NCBI GenBank assembly: GCA_021786845.1
Contig: JAJYMO010000049.1
Coordinates: forward strand, 1 to 64,000
Direction: 5' to 3'
DNA length: 64,000 bases
From: Pseudomonadota bacterium
Lineage (GTDB): Bacteria > Pseudomonadota > Gammaproteobacteria > Burkholderiales > Sulfuriferulaceae
In this document: piece after piece, positions 31,554 through 43,745 of the stretch
Layout: every line of letters starts with the position of its first letter
Numbering within the stretch: position 1 is the stretch's first letter
Program-made: the position numbers and the translations under genes
The notes under the pieces: generated by a model
Seen by the model: only the letters and a program-made list of their open reading frames with translations
What the model was told of the DNA's origin: nothing
Database searches by the model: none

Positions 31554-32987
31554 ATGAAAAAAATAACTGCGATGAAGCTTGCGCTAGGTATGGGCGTAGG
31601 CTTGGGTTTGTGTGTGTGTCAACCGGCCAACGCTGCCAACTGGTTTAATATCCAAACCATTTCTTTACCTGAATGGGGTTCGGGACAATTCATCGGTTTT
31701 CTTCAACCACTTTATACAGATATTGCGGCCAGTCCGGTGGTCGTGAGTGGCTATCCCCATGCCCCGGCAAATGGTCAAACCGCCCACTTTAACCAGGTGG
31801 CGCCCACTTTTGATTCCAGCTCACAACTCTATATGCAACGTGCGCGGTTTTTTATACGCGGCAGCATCGGCGGCAACTCCGATATCTCTTATTATGTGGG
31901 TGCAGAAGCGGGTCAAAACGGCTATGACTACTCCTTTGGCCGGTATGCGCCCAGAATCATCGATGCGAACATGGTGTTCAGCCATTACATCCCGGGTGTA
32001 CGTTTGGAAATCGGTAACATCCGCGCGCCTGGGCCTGAGGGTGCAATGGAAGGTTTTATGGATTTTAATTTCCTCGATGCGTTTGGCTCAGGCTTGCAAC
32101 AGCTGATGCAACCGACATTCTATAACAATGGAATGAGATATAGCCAGGCCCCCGGAGGCGGGGGTCCGAATGGCGGCTACACAGTACCCGGTGGTGATGT
32201 GTCCGGCAACAATGGCTTCCGTTATCCCGGCATTCAGGCAGAAGACTGGTTTATGGTTGCACCAAAAGTTGAAGTGGCCTACGGTGCGATGCTGGCGGAT
32301 TATGGCCGGTTGCTGGATTCTGGCACTTCAAATGGACCCATTGTTGCGGGACGACTTCAGGCCTCTTATTTGCTCGGCAGTGAGCAGGGCCGTTTTTTCC
32401 GCAACGACCTGACAGGCTTCATTTGGGCACAAGCCGCGCATCCTGAAATAGGCGTGATGCCCGGACAACTCAGCCCATCTTCCAGCAACATGACCCGGGA
32501 TGGCTTTGGTATGACCTACCGCAAAGGCTATATGGAACGCGGTGGCCTTGACGTGAAAGCGGAATACTTCGAAGGCAGCGGAAACATTGCAGCGCCAGCG
32601 GTATTCAATCAAGCGCCCGGGATGGCGGCAGCACCTCAGTTGTATGACGAAGTCGTGTATGCGGGCAGCAACAATACGGCCAATGGTTATGATGTGTCAG
32701 CCGGGTATTTCTTGACCAAGCGCATCGAAGCAGTCCTGCGTTATGATTACTATGATCGTTTGCCCAACAATGCCGCAGCAGAACGCATGTTTAAAGACAC
32801 TTCATTAGCGCTCGAATACCATGTCACACCGTTGACCAGGGTGGTGGTGGATTATATTGACCGCTCCATTACCATTCCCAACCCCGGTGCAGTGGGTCCG
32901 GCAGGAAGTTTGGCCTTGACGCAGGCCTCGGCGATTGTCAACTCCATCGGTAATCAAATGGACGTTTGGGCGGTGTATGCGTTTTAA
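31554..32987 (+). CDS. Outer-membrane porin
   Basis: Signal peptide MKKITAMKLALGMGVGLGLCVCQPANA; beta-barrel-like alternation, phosphate-selective-porin-like (MQRARFFIRGSIGGNSDISYYVGAEAGQNG); ends with aromatic residue (VWAVYAF). Confidence 0.8.
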   Translation: MKKITAMKLALGMGVGLGLCVCQPANAANWFNIQTISLPEWGSGQFIGFLQPLYTDIAASPVVVSGYPHAPANGQTAHFNQVAPTFDSSSQLYMQRARFFIRGSIGGNSDISYYVGAEAGQNGYDYSFGRYAPRIIDANMVFSHYIPGVRLEIGNIRAPGPEGAMEGFMDFNFLDAFGSGLQQLMQPTFYNNGMRYSQAPGGGGPNGGYTVPGGDVSGNNGFRYPGIQAEDWFMVAPKVEVAYGAMLADYGRLLDSGTSNGPIVAGRLQASYLLGSEQGRFFRNDLTGFIWAQAAHPEIGVMPGQLSPSSSNMTRDGFGMTYRKGYMERGGLDVKAEYFEGSGNIAAPAVFNQAPGMAAAPQLYDEVVYAGSNNTANGYDVSAGYFLTKRIEAVLRYDYYDRLPNNAAAERMFKDTSLALEYHVTPLTRVVVDYIDRSITIPNPGAVGPAGSLALTQASAIVNSIGNQMDVWAVYAF

Positions 32988-33033
32988 TTGGATGTATGTT
33001 TGACGGTCAGTATCGAACAGTACTGATGATGAT

Positions 33034-33067
33034 GGCGGGAGAGTCGAAAGGCTGTCCCGCCTTTTTT
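33034..33067 (+). terminator. Intrinsic terminator downstream of the porin
   Basis: GGCGGGA-N14-TCCCGCC followed by TTTTTT. Confidence 0.9.
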
Positions 33068-33095
33068 ATGCGATACAACGGTACAGGAAGCCAGT

Positions 33096-34250
33096 TTAAT
33101 GTAAATGAGGAACCGCCGCGTCACCGTCCGGCAATTCCGGGTGTTGTAATTCGCCTTCGGCATTCGGAAAAAGCGGGGTGCCGCAGTCATCGCAATATTC
33201 CAGCGGCAAGCTGTTGCTGAGCACGGTGACCTTTCCCAAACCAACCAGTTCCTGTTCAATTTGTGTCAGGATATCCGTGTCTTCCTGCTCATTGTCAACC
33301 AGAGGCCACACCACACCGTGCAGGATATTCTGTTTGTTGAGCAGGGAAAAACCGATACGGTATTCCTCCAGAGTTTGATCGTAGCAAGGTGCCACGACCG
33401 CACGCAGTTCGGCAGGCGAAATCGCCAGTGTTTCACACAGATAACTGATGGCAGCACGCAATGAAAAAGGGCGTGCTTCCTGTTCCAGTTTGCGCCAGGC
33501 GCTAAAAAATGCATTCGGTAACAATGGACTGACATGGCAACCGGGCAAGAGTTGACTGAACCATGTGCGTGTATGGAGTTCCCACGCCTGCAAGACTTCA
33601 TTGGCGGTGATGTCGGTTTGTTGCCAGCGAAAAATGGGGGCGCCTTTATTGACCAATACGGCAGCAAAGATGTAACGCACATCGGCAACATATTCACCGG
33701 CCTGGGCCAGCGTGTTGACATCGACTTGCAGGTCATCCTCCGTTTGTGCCGCAGCGGCCAATTGTTGCAACAACGCACGTGTTTCAATAAATCCTCGTGG
33801 CAATTGATCCGGGCTGTACATCACATCACACAATGCCAACTTCACATCACTGGCTAAAATCTGCTGGCGCAGATGCCCGCGTAATTCACCCAGACGCTGT
33901 GATTTAATGCGTCCGCTGGGAATGGTGTAACGCGACCAGGCCAAAATCGGCACTACCAGCAATACGGCATTGTGATCTTTGGATTCGGTGAGTGTTTCGG
34001 CATGACTTTCTATCATCAGCGCAAGCACATCACAGGCAGCGGGGTTATCAACCCACAGCGCATCCAGCGCCTGTTCCAGTGTTTCATTCATCTTCTTCTG
34101 GAACAGTCCGGTGATAAGCGTCACTGCCTGCGGTTGCCATGTATCGCGCTCAATTTGGCTGCCCGACTCAGTGATCGCAGTCGCCAAACGTACCAGTCTC
34201 GCGGCTTCCCTGCTTAATTTTATTGTGCCCGCAGCTTGTTTCATCATCAT
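33096..34250 (-). CDS. DUF2863-like protein
   Basis: N-terminus LSREAARLVRLATAITESGSQIERDTWQ and overall layout recalled as typical of betaproteobacterial DUF2863; not verified by search. Confidence 0.6.
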   Translation of the reverse strand: MMMKQAAGTIKLSREAARLVRLATAITESGSQIERDTWQPQAVTLITGLFQKKMNETLEQALDALWVDNPAACDVLALMIESHAETLTESKDHNAVLLVVPILAWSRYTIPSGRIKSQRLGELRGHLRQQILASDVKLALCDVMYSPDQLPRGFIETRALLQQLAAAAQTEDDLQVDVNTLAQAGEYVADVRYIFAAVLVNKGAPIFRWQQTDITANEVLQAWELHTRTWFSQLLPGCHVSPLLPNAFFSAWRKLEQEARPFSLRAAISYLCETLAISPAELRAVVAPCYDQTLEEYRIGFSLLNKQNILHGVVWPLVDNEQEDTDILTQIEQELVGLGKVTVLSNSLPLEYCDDCGTPLFPNAEGELQHPELPDGDAAVPHLH

Positions 34251-34353
34251 CCCTTACTGATTTGCACACCGGGTGTTCTCACCTTGCATGCAGTAGTCGC
34301 TGGTAGGTGTATTACGCTTGGCTTGGCACAGGCAGGGATAAAGCGAAACAGGC

Positions 34354-37080
34354 TCAATCCAGCTTTCCATGACAGTGTTTGTATTTCTTCCCCGATTGAC
34401 ATGGACAAGGTTCATTTCGTCCCGGTGTGGGTGCTGCAATAGCATTGGAGACAGGGGCTGACACAGACACGGCGCTGACAGCAAGATTTTCATTCAGTGC
34501 GCTTGCGTAGTCGGCATGCTGAAACTGGACATTACTCAGCGCCTCAGGTTCATCCGGTATGTCGGCATCGTGTTCCGAATGTAATTCTACCGTCATCAAG
34601 GTTTGTGTCACTTCCTGACGAATGACATCCAGCATACCCGTAAACAACTCAAAGGCTTCGCGTTTGTATTCCTGTTTTGGGTTTTGCTGTGCATAGCCTC
34701 GCAAATGGATTCCTTGACGCAGGTGATCCAGCGCTGACAGGTGTTCGCGCCAATGGGTGTCAATATTTTGCAACAAAATAGCACGTTCAAAATGGTGCAA
34801 TGATTCCGCATTGCTGGCGCTAAAACGTGCTGAAGCCTGTTCATCTGCGCTGGCGATGATTTTGGCATGCAAACCCGCCTGATCAAGCTTGCTGTCCTGA
34901 TCTAACCACTGCTGAACCGGTAAAGGCAAATGATATTCCAGATCCAGCGCGCGCTCCAGGCCCGACACATCCCAATCCTCTTCCATACTGCCCTGCGCGA
35001 TATGTGCAGCAATCAGCTCATGCAGCACATCCGCACGCATGACAGTAATGGTTTCTGTGACATCCTGACTGTCAAGCAACTCATTGCGCTGCTGGTAAAT
35101 CACTTTGCGTTGCTCATTTGAAACATCATCATATTCGAGCAATTGTTTGCGCATATCGAAATTGCGTGCCTCAACTTTGCGTTGCGCATTTTCAATGGCT
35201 CTCGTTACCCAACTGTGCTCAATCGGTTCGCCTTCAGGCATTTTGAGCTTGTCCATGATGGCACCCACGCGGTCTGCCGCAAAGATACGCAACAAAGAAT
35301 CTTCCAGCGACAAATAAAACCGGCTTGAACCAGGATCACCTTGCCGACCGGAGCGCCCACGTAACTGATTATCAACACGCCGCGATTCGTGACGCTCGGT
35401 ACCGATAATGTGTAGCCCCCCTGCTGCCAGCACCGCATCGTGCTGGATTTGCCAGGATTTTTTTAGCTCATCGATTTGTAATTGTTTGCTTTCCTCTGAG
35501 GCGTCAGGCTGGTTACGGATGATCTCTATCATCCGCTCAATGCTACCGCCCAGCACAATATCGGTACCACGACCTGCCATGTTGGTGGCAATGGTGATGG
35601 CACTGGTTTTTCCCGCTTGCGCAATAATCTCTGCTTCGCGTTCATGCTGCTTGGCATTTAGCACCTCGTGCGGCAACTTGGCCTGATGCAACATACCAGA
35701 CAGATATTCATTGTTTTCAATGGATGTTGTACCCACCAAAACAGGTTGTCCACGCCGATAACAGTCGCTGATATCATTTAAAACAGCTTGATATTTTTCG
35801 CGCGCGCTGCGAAACACCTGATCCATTTTATCGATGCGAATCATGGGCCGGTGTGTGGGGATCACCACCGTCTCCAGACTATAAATCTGCTGGAATTCGT
35901 AAGCTTCAGTGTCCGCCGTACCGGTCATGCCGGACAGTTTTCCGTACATGCGAAAAAAATTCTGGAAAGTAATCGTTGCCAGCGTTTGATTCTCTTTTTG
36001 AATACTGACGTTTTCTTTGGCCTCTACCGCTTGATGCAAGCCCTCAGACCAGCGCCGGCCGGACATTAAGCGGCCAGTAAACTCATCCACAATCACCACT
36101 TCATTGTTTTGCACCACATAATGCTGGTCGCGGTGGTACAGTGCATGAGCCCGCAATGCTGAGTGCACATGATGCATCAGCACAATATTGGACGGTTCAT
36201 ACAGGCTTGACCCCTCAGCCAGCAAGCCGGCCTCGCTTAATAACTGTTCTGCGCGTTCATGCCCCTGCTCAGACAACGTGACACTGTGTGCTTTTTCATC
36301 TACCCAGTAATCGCCATCGGTGTCTTCAGTGGTCTGACGTTTTAAATGAGGAATGATTGTATTCATCTGTTGATAGAGCTCGGTGCTGCTTTCAGCCTGC
36401 CCGGAAATAATAAGCGGTGTGCGGGCTTCATCAATAAGGATGGAATCCACTTCATCCACAATGGCGAAATTCAGCGTGCGCTGAACTGTCTCTTCGCGCT
36501 GATACACCATGTTATCGCGCAAATAATCAAAACCAAATTCATTGTTGGTGCCGTAAGTGATGTCTGCGGCGTAGGCGGCCTGTTTTTCTTCCTGCGAAAT
36601 TTGCGCCATGTTCACGCCGACCCGCAAACCCAGAAAATGATGCAAGCGCCCCATGGCTGCGGCATCCCGACTGGCGAGATAATCGTTGACAGTCACCACA
36701 TGCACGCCCTTGCCTGATAAGGCATTCAGGTAGGCGGGCAAACTGGCCATCAAGGTTTTACCCTCACCGGTACGCATTTCCGCTATGCGCCCATCGTGCA
36801 GCACCATGCCGCCGATCAATTGCACATCATAATGACGCTGCCCCAACACACGAAGACCTGCTTCACGAACGGTGGCAAAAGCTTCGGGCAATAGTTGATC
36901 CAGGGTTTCACCGCGCGCATACCGTAATTTGTATTCCCCGGTCTTGTCACGCAATTGCTCATCCGAGAGCGCCTGCATGGCAGGCTCCAGCGCATTGATG
37001 GCTTGCACTTTGGATCGATACTGCTTGATCAGCCGCTCATTGCGGCTGCCCAATATCTTTTTTAACAATGATGAAATCAT
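34354..37080 (-). CDS. secA: Preprotein translocase ATPase SecA
   Basis: ORF 34354..37137, start [57 protein letters not shown]-terminal zinc motif [18 protein letters not shown]. Confidence 0.97.
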   Translation of the reverse strand: MISSLLKKILGSRNERLIKQYRSKVQAINALEPAMQALSDEQLRDKTGEYKLRYARGETLDQLLPEAFATVREAGLRVLGQRHYDVQLIGGMVLHDGRIAEMRTGEGKTLMASLPAYLNALSGKGVHVVTVNDYLASRDAAAMGRLHHFLGLRVGVNMAQISQEEKQAAYAADITYGTNNEFGFDYLRDNMVYQREETVQRTLNFAIVDEVDSILIDEARTPLIISGQAESSTELYQQMNTIIPHLKRQTTEDTDGDYWVDEKAHSVTLSEQGHERAEQLLSEAGLLAEGSSLYEPSNIVLMHHVHSALRAHALYHRDQHYVVQNNEVVIVDEFTGRLMSGRRWSEGLHQAVEAKENVSIQKENQTLATITFQNFFRMYGKLSGMTGTADTEAYEFQQIYSLETVVIPTHRPMIRIDKMDQVFRSAREKYQAVLNDISDCYRRGQPVLVGTTSIENNEYLSGMLHQAKLPHEVLNAKQHEREAEIIAQAGKTSAITIATNMAGRGTDIVLGGSIERMIEIIRNQPDASEESKQLQIDELKKSWQIQHDAVLAAGGLHIIGTERHESRRVDNQLRGRSGRQGDPGSSRFYLSLEDSLLRIFAADRVGAIMDKLKMPEGEPIEHSWVTRAIENAQRKVEARNFDMRKQLLEYDDVSNEQRKVIYQQRNELLDSQDVTETITVMRADVLHELIAAHIAQGSMEEDWDVSGLERALDLEYHLPLPVQQWLDQDSKLDQAGLHAKIIASADEQASARFSASNAESLHHFERAILLQNIDTHWREHLSALDHLRQGIHLRGYAQQNPKQEYKREAFELFTGMLDVIRQEVTQTLMTVELHSEHDADIPDEPEALSNVQFQHADYASALNENLAVSAVSVSAPVSNAIAAPTPGRNEPCPCQSGKKYKHCHGKLD

Positions 37081-37154
37081 GAGGTTCGGCCAATTGGCAT
37101 ATGTTGCAACATAACGCGGTATGTTACCATATTCCACCCTTGCTTCCGTAGCCT

Positions 37155-37610
37155 TTGATGAGAAAGTTTACTTCCGGCGCCCAGCAGTTAGCGCGATTTT
37201 TAGATATCGACGACGGCCTGAATACGCTGTTGTGTCGGGTAACGGCCATACAGCGTATTGAACGAATTTGGCAAGGCATTGTGCCCGCGCCCTTGCTGTC
37301 CGGCACACACTTGGGGCAAGTCAGGGCAGGTGTACTGCATGCTTATTGTTCAAATGCTGCCACAGCGGGGAAATTGCGTCAATTGGCACCCAAACTGGTT
37401 CAGGCACTGGCTGTCGAACACATTTGCGTTGAATTGATCATTAAAGTACGCATCGTTTCCGGCGTTGTGCGTCCGCCACCGGCTGTGCAGCGCAGTTTGT
37501 CGACGACAGCATTAAAAGAATTAACGGGACTGCACGCAGATTTGCCGGAAGGCACGCTGAAACACGCGCTGGAGGACTTGCTCAAGCATGCTGCCAAACC
37601 AGCACATTAA
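37155..37610 (+). CDS. DUF721/DciA-like protein
   Basis: Location between lpxC and secA; segment [36 protein letters not shown] resembles the DUF721 core. Confidence 0.6.
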   Translation: MMRKFTSGAQQLARFLDIDDGLNTLLCRVTAIQRIERIWQGIVPAPLLSGTHLGQVRAGVLHAYCSNAATAGKLRQLAPKLVQALAVEHICVELIIKVRIVSGVVRPPPAVQRSLSTTALKELTGLHADLPEGTLKHALEDLLKHAAKPAH

Positions 37611-37673
37611 CCCGGGAACGATCGGGGGACAGCACGCAGGGCCGGATTCGCACTTCACACCCTTCGCGATACC

Positions 37674-38588
37674 TCAGGCGAGCGCACACTGCAACCGCCT
37701 CACGCCCTCCGGTGCGCTGGCTTCGTCAGCAAACTCCACATATTCCCACGCACTTTGGTCGTGCAGCAAGGTGCGCAGCAAGCGATTATTCAAAGCATGT
37801 CCTGACTTGTGCGCAGAGAATGCGCCGATAATTGGGTGACCAATCAGATACAAATCACCGATGGCATCGAGCACTTTGTGTTTGACGAACTCATCGGTAT
37901 AACGTAAACCGTCACCATTTAAAACACGAAATTCATCCATGACGATGGCATTATCGAGGCTACCGCCCAAAGCCAGACCATTGGCACGCAACCATTCCAC
38001 TTCCTGCATAAAGCCAAAAGTACGTGCGCGACTGATTTCTTTGACATAAGAAGTGTGGGCAAAATCCAGGCTAATCGCCTGACTGGATTTATCAAACACA
38101 GGGTGACGAAAATCAATGGTAAAATCAACCTTGAAGCCTTCATAAGGTTCGAATTTTACCCGTTTATCACCTTCGACCACTTCAACGGGGTGTTTGATAC
38201 GAATAAATTTGCGGGCCACATTTTGTTCAACGATACCCGCTGATTGCAATAAAAAAACAAAGGACGAGGCCGATCCATCCATAATCGGCACTTCCGGACC
38301 ATCCAGATCAACCCAGACATTGTCCACCGCAAGACCCGCCAATGCCGACATGAGGTGTTCTACCGTGGCCACACTGACCGAACCGTTCATCAGTGTTGAG
38401 CACAGACGGGTGTCCCCCACCTGCTCCGGATTCACTGCAATGTCAACCACCTGCGGCAAATCCATGCGACGAAAAACCACCCCCGTGTTGGGGGCTGCAG
38501 GACGCAGCGTCATACCGACCTTTGCACCGGTATGCAAACCAACACCTGTGGTATGAATGCTGTTTTTTAACGTGCGTTGCCGTATCAT
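37674..38588 (-). CDS. lpxC: UDP-3-O-acyl-N-acetylglucosamine deacetylase
   Basis: [78 protein letters not shown]. Confidence 0.96.
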   Translation of the reverse strand: MIRQRTLKNSIHTTGVGLHTGAKVGMTLRPAAPNTGVVFRRMDLPQVVDIAVNPEQVGDTRLCSTLMNGSVSVATVEHLMSALAGLAVDNVWVDLDGPEVPIMDGSASSFVFLLQSAGIVEQNVARKFIRIKHPVEVVEGDKRVKFEPYEGFKVDFTIDFRHPVFDKSSQAISLDFAHTSYVKEISRARTFGFMQEVEWLRANGLALGGSLDNAIVMDEFRVLNGDGLRYTDEFVKHKVLDAIGDLYLIGHPIIGAFSAHKSGHALNNRLLRTLLHDQSAWEYVEFADEASAPEGVRRLQCALA

Positions 38589-38748
38589 TTTAATACCCAT
38601 TTTTGCGACGCGTAGAACTGTGCGTCGACGCACCACCCACGACACCCGAAATAGTGCCGTCTGTTGTGATTATAACGCGAAAACGGTTGATTCGTTGATG
38701 CGTGCAGTTTATCTCCAATGTTGTGCAACCCAAGGGTTAAGTCGATAC

Positions 38749-39900
38749 TTAATCAGCCTGTTGACGTAAAAAAGCAGGGATATCCAAATATTCCATGCCC
38801 GACTGTTTTAACGCTTCCAGTTGGGCTTCGCGCCGGTTTCTGCGGAACACGGTCGGCTCACCCTCGTTCATACTGTGCTCACTGTGGGCGCCCGTGTAGT
38901 CATCAGTACCTGTTTTGACAATCATCGGTTTCGCTTGCTGGCGTGCCACTGGACTACCCAACCCTGTGGCCACAATGGTCACACGCAACTCATCGCCAAT
39001 ATTTTCGTCAATGACCGTCCCGGCAATCACGGTTGCCTCTTCAGCAACGAAACCCTTCACCGCGCTCATGACTTCCATGTACTCACGCATTTTGAGACTT
39101 GAAGAAGCTGTCACATTCACCAATACCCCGCGTGCGCCGGCTAAATTAATGTCCTCCAGCAACGGACTGGCCACAGCCTGTTGCGCAGCGATGCGGGCAC
39201 GGTCTACGCCACTGGCCACGGCTGAACCCATCATCGCCATACCCATTTCCGACATCACGGTGCGTACGTCGGCAAAGTCCACATTCACCATGCCGGGGCA
39301 GTTAATCACTTCGGCAATACCCGCCACAGCACCATATAACACATTATTGGCAGCACGGAAGGCATCCAGCATGGACACGTCATCACCCAATACCTGCATT
39401 AATTTTTCGTTGGGAATGACAATCAGCGAATCGACATGACGGGTCAATGCTTCGATACCCGCATTGGCCAGTTTGACGCGCTTACCCTCAAACTGAAACG
39501 GTTTGGTCACCACGGCCACGGTCAAAATGCCCATTTCCTTGGCCACTTCAGCCACCACAGGCGCTGCGCCTGTACCCGTACCGCCACCCATACCCGCCGC
39601 GATAAACAGCATGTCTGCCCCATCGATCAGTTCAGCGATCCGCTCGCGGTCTTCCAAAGCCGCTTCACGGCCCACTTCAGGGTTGGCGCCGGCACCAAGC
39701 CCACGCGTGACAGAGCTGCCCAATTGCAGCTGGATTTTTGTCTTGTTACGCTGCAGTGCCTGTGCATCGGTGTTGATGCTGATAAATTCCACCCCATCAA
39801 CGCCACAATCAATCATGTGGTCGACTGCGTTGCCGCCGCAACCGCCAACACCGATCACCTTGATCACTGCTTCCTGTTTTGTATCCATCATTTCAAACAT
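38749..39900 (-). CDS. ftsZ: Cell division protein FtsZ
   Basis: [38 protein letters not shown]-terminal [13 protein letters not shown]. Probable start [12 protein letters not shown]. Confidence 0.98.
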   Translation of the reverse strand: MFEMMDTKQEAVIKVIGVGGCGGNAVDHMIDCGVDGVEFISINTDAQALQRNKTKIQLQLGSSVTRGLGAGANPEVGREAALEDRERIAELIDGADMLFIAAGMGGGTGTGAAPVVAEVAKEMGILTVAVVTKPFQFEGKRVKLANAGIEALTRHVDSLIVIPNEKLMQVLGDDVSMLDAFRAANNVLYGAVAGIAEVINCPGMVNVDFADVRTVMSEMGMAMMGSAVASGVDRARIAAQQAVASPLLEDINLAGARGVLVNVTASSSLKMREYMEVMSAVKGFVAEEATVIAGTVIDENIGDELRVTIVATGLGSPVARQQAKPMIVKTGTDDYTGAHSEHSMNEGEPTVFRRNRREAQLEALKQSGMEYLDIPAFLRQQAD

Positions 39901-39942
39901 GGTCTTCTCCTCGTGATTTGTAAAACTGTCCATTCATTTGGT

Positions 39943-41178
39943 TCAAAAATTTTTGAACCATCCTTTCATACGCTCGAACACCTGCTGTACAGACATCCCT
40001 GATAATTTCCCGCTTTGCCGCTTGTTGGGTCCTTCCATATCCGATAACAACAATCCGACTCCCGTTGCATAACGCGGATTACGCATCATTTCTGATAATC
40101 CGCCTGTGTAATGGGGTACACCTAGCCTCACGGGCATGTGAAGTATTTCTTCACCCAGCTCCACCATCCCTTGCATGCTGGCTGAACCCCCTGTAATCAC
40201 AATGCCGGAACGCATCAACTCTTCAAATCCACTGCGGCGCAATTCTTCCTGTACCATTTCATACAATTCCAGTACCCGGGGTTCGATCACCTCTGCCAAC
40301 AGTTGACGTGACATCTGCCGTGGCCCACGTTCTCCCACACTGGGTATTTCCAGCATGTCGTGTACGCCAGCCATTTGACGTAAAGCACAGCCGTATGCGA
40401 TTTTGATGTCTTCGGCATCTTTAAGCGGGGTACGCAAGGCCAAAGCAATGTCATTGGTGATTTGATCCCCGGCAATGGGAATCACTGCGGTGTGACGAAT
40501 GGCACCTTGCGTAAATACCGCAATGTCCGTGGTGCCGCCGCCGATATCGACCACAGCGACGCCCAAATCTTTTTCGTCTTCCGTGAGCACCGCCATGGCA
40601 GAGGCCAGCGGTTGCAATACCAGTTCGCGCACATCCAAACCGCAGCGGCGCACGCATTTAATGATATTTTGTGCCGCAGAAACTGCGCCCGTGACGATAT
40701 GGACTTTTACCTCCAGCCGTACACCACTCATCCCCAGAGGTTCACGTACATCTTCCTGACCATCAATCAGGTACTCCTGCGGCAAAACATGCAAAATTTG
40801 CTGATCCGTGGGGATATTGACCGCCTTGGCCGTTTCCAGTACTTTGTTAATGTCCAGTTCGGAAACTTCTTTATCACGAATGGGTACCATGCCATGGGAA
40901 TTGAAGCTCCTGATGTGACTGCCCGCGATACCTGTATAGACCTCGGTAATTTTGCAATCGGCCATCAACTCGGCTTCTTCCAGCGCTCTTTGAATCGCGT
41001 TGACAGTGGATTCAATGTTCACCACCACCCCCTTTTTTAAGCCGCGCGAAGGATGCGTACCGATACCCACCACATCCAGACGACCATCATCTGTCCACTG
41101 CCCGACCATCGCAATGACCTTGGAAGTGCCGATATCCAACCCAACGACCAAATTACGGTGATCTCTTTGTTTACTCAT
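39943..41178 (-). CDS. ftsA: Cell division protein FtsA
   Basis: LVVGLDIGTSKVIAMVG; VVDIGGGTTDIAVFTQGAIRHTAVIPIAGDQITNDIA. Confidence 0.97.
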   Translation of the reverse strand: MSKQRDHRNLVVGLDIGTSKVIAMVGQWTDDGRLDVVGIGTHPSRGLKKGVVVNIESTVNAIQRALEEAELMADCKITEVYTGIAGSHIRSFNSHGMVPIRDKEVSELDINKVLETAKAVNIPTDQQILHVLPQEYLIDGQEDVREPLGMSGVRLEVKVHIVTGAVSAAQNIIKCVRRCGLDVRELVLQPLASAMAVLTEDEKDLGVAVVDIGGGTTDIAVFTQGAIRHTAVIPIAGDQITNDIALALRTPLKDAEDIKIAYGCALRQMAGVHDMLEIPSVGERGPRQMSRQLLAEVIEPRVLELYEMVQEELRRSGFEELMRSGIVITGGSASMQGMVELGEEILHMPVRLGVPHYTGGLSEMMRNPRYATGVGLLLSDMEGPNKRQSGKLSGMSVQQVFERMKGWFKNF

Positions 41179-41894
41179 GACGTTTTTCCCTGTTTGTGCC
41201 CGTCAGTCGTGCTGACAGGCATCAATTGCACTGCAAAACCTTGTGGGTAACGCAGGTCCACACCGGCCAACGGACTCTGCAACTGTGCTTGCATCGCCGG
41301 ATATAAACTTACCCAGCGCGCCAACCTGCTCATGGCTTGATCGTCCCGTCCAAGCGCGATCACGACACCATTGTCCAATTGCGCCGTCCAACTTCCCCGG
41401 TCATTTAAAGTCACCTCAACAGGTTGCCGGCCCAAAGGCATCAGGATGCGTGTCATGTCAGACCAAACTTGCATGACCTGCTCACTGCTGCCAGACGGCC
41501 CATAAAAATGGGGTAAATTAGCGTTAGTGGCCGCCATAAATACCTCCCCTTGTGTATCAACCAAACCCGCCTTATTCCAGTGCGCCAAAGCGTGGTGTTC
41601 CGTTAAGCGAACATCTAGTTCATTCGGCCATTTACGTCGTACATCCACGCTACGCACCCAGGGTAACTTTTCAAATCCATCACGCACCTGTGTCAAACTC
41701 ACATGGAATAAATCGCCATGCACATACTCATGGATGACCCATTGCGTTTGTTGAGGGCTAACATGCTGGGTACCCAGCACACGCACCTGATCTAATTGAA
41801 ACATCGGCAGTCGGGTAACCGCTGCAACCCCAAACCACAGCAATCCGGCCAGCACCAAACCCAATCCAAAAAGGAGGCCGGATTTAATCGACAC
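41175..41894 (-). CDS. ftsQ: Cell division protein FtsQ
   Basis: POTRA-like [48 protein letters not shown]; located between ddl and ftsA. Confidence 0.93.
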   Translation of the reverse strand: MSIKSGLLFGLGLVLAGLLWFGVAAVTRLPMFQLDQVRVLGTQHVSPQQTQWVIHEYVHGDLFHVSLTQVRDGFEKLPWVRSVDVRRKWPNELDVRLTEHHALAHWNKAGLVDTQGEVFMAATNANLPHFYGPSGSSEQVMQVWSDMTRILMPLGRQPVEVTLNDRGSWTAQLDNGVVIALGRDDQAMSRLARWVSLYPAMQAQLQSPLAGVDLRYPQGFAVQLMPVSTTDGHKQGKTS

Positions 41895-42795
41895 AAGCCT
41901 GCTCCAATATTTTTAACAGCAGGTCGTCAAAAGCCAGCCCCGCAGCTTTGGCTGCCATGGGAACCAAACTGTGATCGGTCATGCCGGGGGAGGTATTTGC
42001 CTCCAGGAAATAGGGTTGTCCCTGCGGGTCCAGCATCACATCCAAACGCCCCCAGCCCCGGCAACCCAGCACATCAAAAGCCTGCTGTGCCAAGGCCTGA
42101 ATGCGTTGCTCTTCTGCTGCCGCCAAACCGCAAGGCACACAGTATTCCGTGTCGTCGCGGATGTATTTGGCTTCGTAGTCGTAGTACCCTTTTGCGGGCC
42201 GCAAACGAATCATTGGTAATGTACTGCCGCCCAAAATGGCACAGGTGTATTCGGCATGGTCAATGCACTGCTCCGCCAACACCAGCGCATCGCATGCGGC
42301 TGCCCTGCACCAGGCATCAGGCAAATCAGCCAGTTGCGTCACGCGCGTCATTCCTATGCTTGACCCCTCGCGAGCCGGTTTGACAAACAGAGGCAAACCC
42401 AGCCTTTCCACGACAGCGGCCCAGTGGCTGTTCTCGTCCAGCAATACAAAATCGGGGGTAGGAATTCCTGCCGTTTGCCAAATTAATTTCGTACGCCATT
42501 TGTCCATTGCCAAAGCCGATGCCATCACGCCGCTACCGGTGTAAGGGATGTTTAACCAGTTCAATACCCCCTGTATCGTGCCATCCTCACCAAAACGCCC
42601 ATGCAGCGCGATCATTACCCTGTCAAATTTTGCCGCTTCAAGCGCGACAATATCCTGTTCAGCCGGATCAAACGGATGTGCATCGATACCCATATGCAGC
42701 AAACCAGCCAGCACGCGCGCGCCACTGACCAGTGAAATGGCACGCTCTGCCGATTTTCCACCCATTAATACACCCACTTTGCCGTAAAGTTTCAT
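41884..42795 (-). CDS. ddl: D-alanine--D-alanine ligase
   Basis: [61 protein letters not shown]. Confidence 0.96.
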   Translation of the reverse strand: MKLYGKVGVLMGGKSAERAISLVSGARVLAGLLHMGIDAHPFDPAEQDIVALEAAKFDRVMIALHGRFGEDGTIQGVLNWLNIPYTGSGVMASALAMDKWRTKLIWQTAGIPTPDFVLLDENSHWAAVVERLGLPLFVKPAREGSSIGMTRVTQLADLPDAWCRAAACDALVLAEQCIDHAEYTCAILGGSTLPMIRLRPAKGYYDYEAKYIRDDTEYCVPCGLAAAEEQRIQALAQQAFDVLGCRGWGRLDVMLDPQGQPYFLEANTSPGMTDHSLVPMAAKAAGLAFDDLLLKILEQACVD

Positions 42796-43745
42796 ACGGA
42801 AACCCCTGTTCGTTCGCCAATAATGCGTACTTCATGCACCAAATGTATGCCCGTTTGCTGCGCCACAGTTTCTTTGACTTGCGCCATGAGATCTTCTATT
42901 TCACTGGCCGTTGCCTGCCCAATATTCACAATAAAATTGGCATGTTTCATCGAGACTTGCGCCCCACCCAGCTGCTTGCCTTTCAAGCCACACGCCTCAA
43001 TTAAACGCGCGGCATGATCACCTTCCGGGTTACGAAATACCGATCCGGCGTTGGCTTGCCCCAAAGGTTGACTGGCAATCCGGCTTCGTAACAGCTCAGT
43101 AATTTTGGCGCGCGAAATCCGTCCATCTCCAACAGGCAGCGAAAAATACGCGCCCAGAAACCATTCTTGTTGTTCGCGACATTTCGCTTCGACTTCCCGA
43201 TATCCAATATGAAACTCGCTCTGTTTGCGCATGCGCACCCGCCCAGTTTTATCCACCGTCACCACCTGTGCCGTCACTCGCCAGGTTTCCCCGCCATAAC
43301 ATCCCGCATTCATTGCCAAAGCGCCGCCCACTGTTCCGGGTATGCCCGCCATGAATTCCGCTCCGGTTAAATCATGATTGGCGCAATAACGTGCCACCTT
43401 GGGTAAAGCCACACCAGCTCCGGCATACACACTGCCTTGCCCATCTTTCATCTGTTCCAGACGTAATTCGCGTAGTGCGCCATGCGTCCGAATCACCACA
43501 CCCCTTAAACCACCATCTCGCACCAAAAGATTACTGCCCAGCCCTAACCAGTACACCGACGTTTCCGGTGGCAGCTGCTTAAGGAAAAAAACCAAATCCT
43601 CACTGTCAGCCGGTTCGTACATCATTTCTACCCGTCCGCCCGCCCGCCAGGACACATATTCCGCCATGGACACGTCATGGCGCAGACGCCCTCGCAGCCC
43701 CTGTGTTGATGGGATATTGGGCATCAAGTCAGCTAACGCGTTCAT
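42792..43745 (-). CDS. murB: UDP-N-acetylmuramate dehydrogenase
   Basis: [78 protein letters not shown]. Start choice uncertain (ORF extends to 43781). Confidence 0.95.
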   Translation of the reverse strand: MNALADLMPNIPSTQGLRGRLRHDVSMAEYVSWRAGGRVEMMYEPADSEDLVFFLKQLPPETSVYWLGLGSNLLVRDGGLRGVVIRTHGALRELRLEQMKDGQGSVYAGAGVALPKVARYCANHDLTGAEFMAGIPGTVGGALAMNAGCYGGETWRVTAQVVTVDKTGRVRMRKQSEFHIGYREVEAKCREQQEWFLGAYFSLPVGDGRISRAKITELLRSRIASQPLGQANAGSVFRNPEGDHAARLIEACGLKGKQLGGAQVSMKHANFIVNIGQATASEIEDLMAQVKETVAQQTGIHLVHEVRIIGERTGVSV

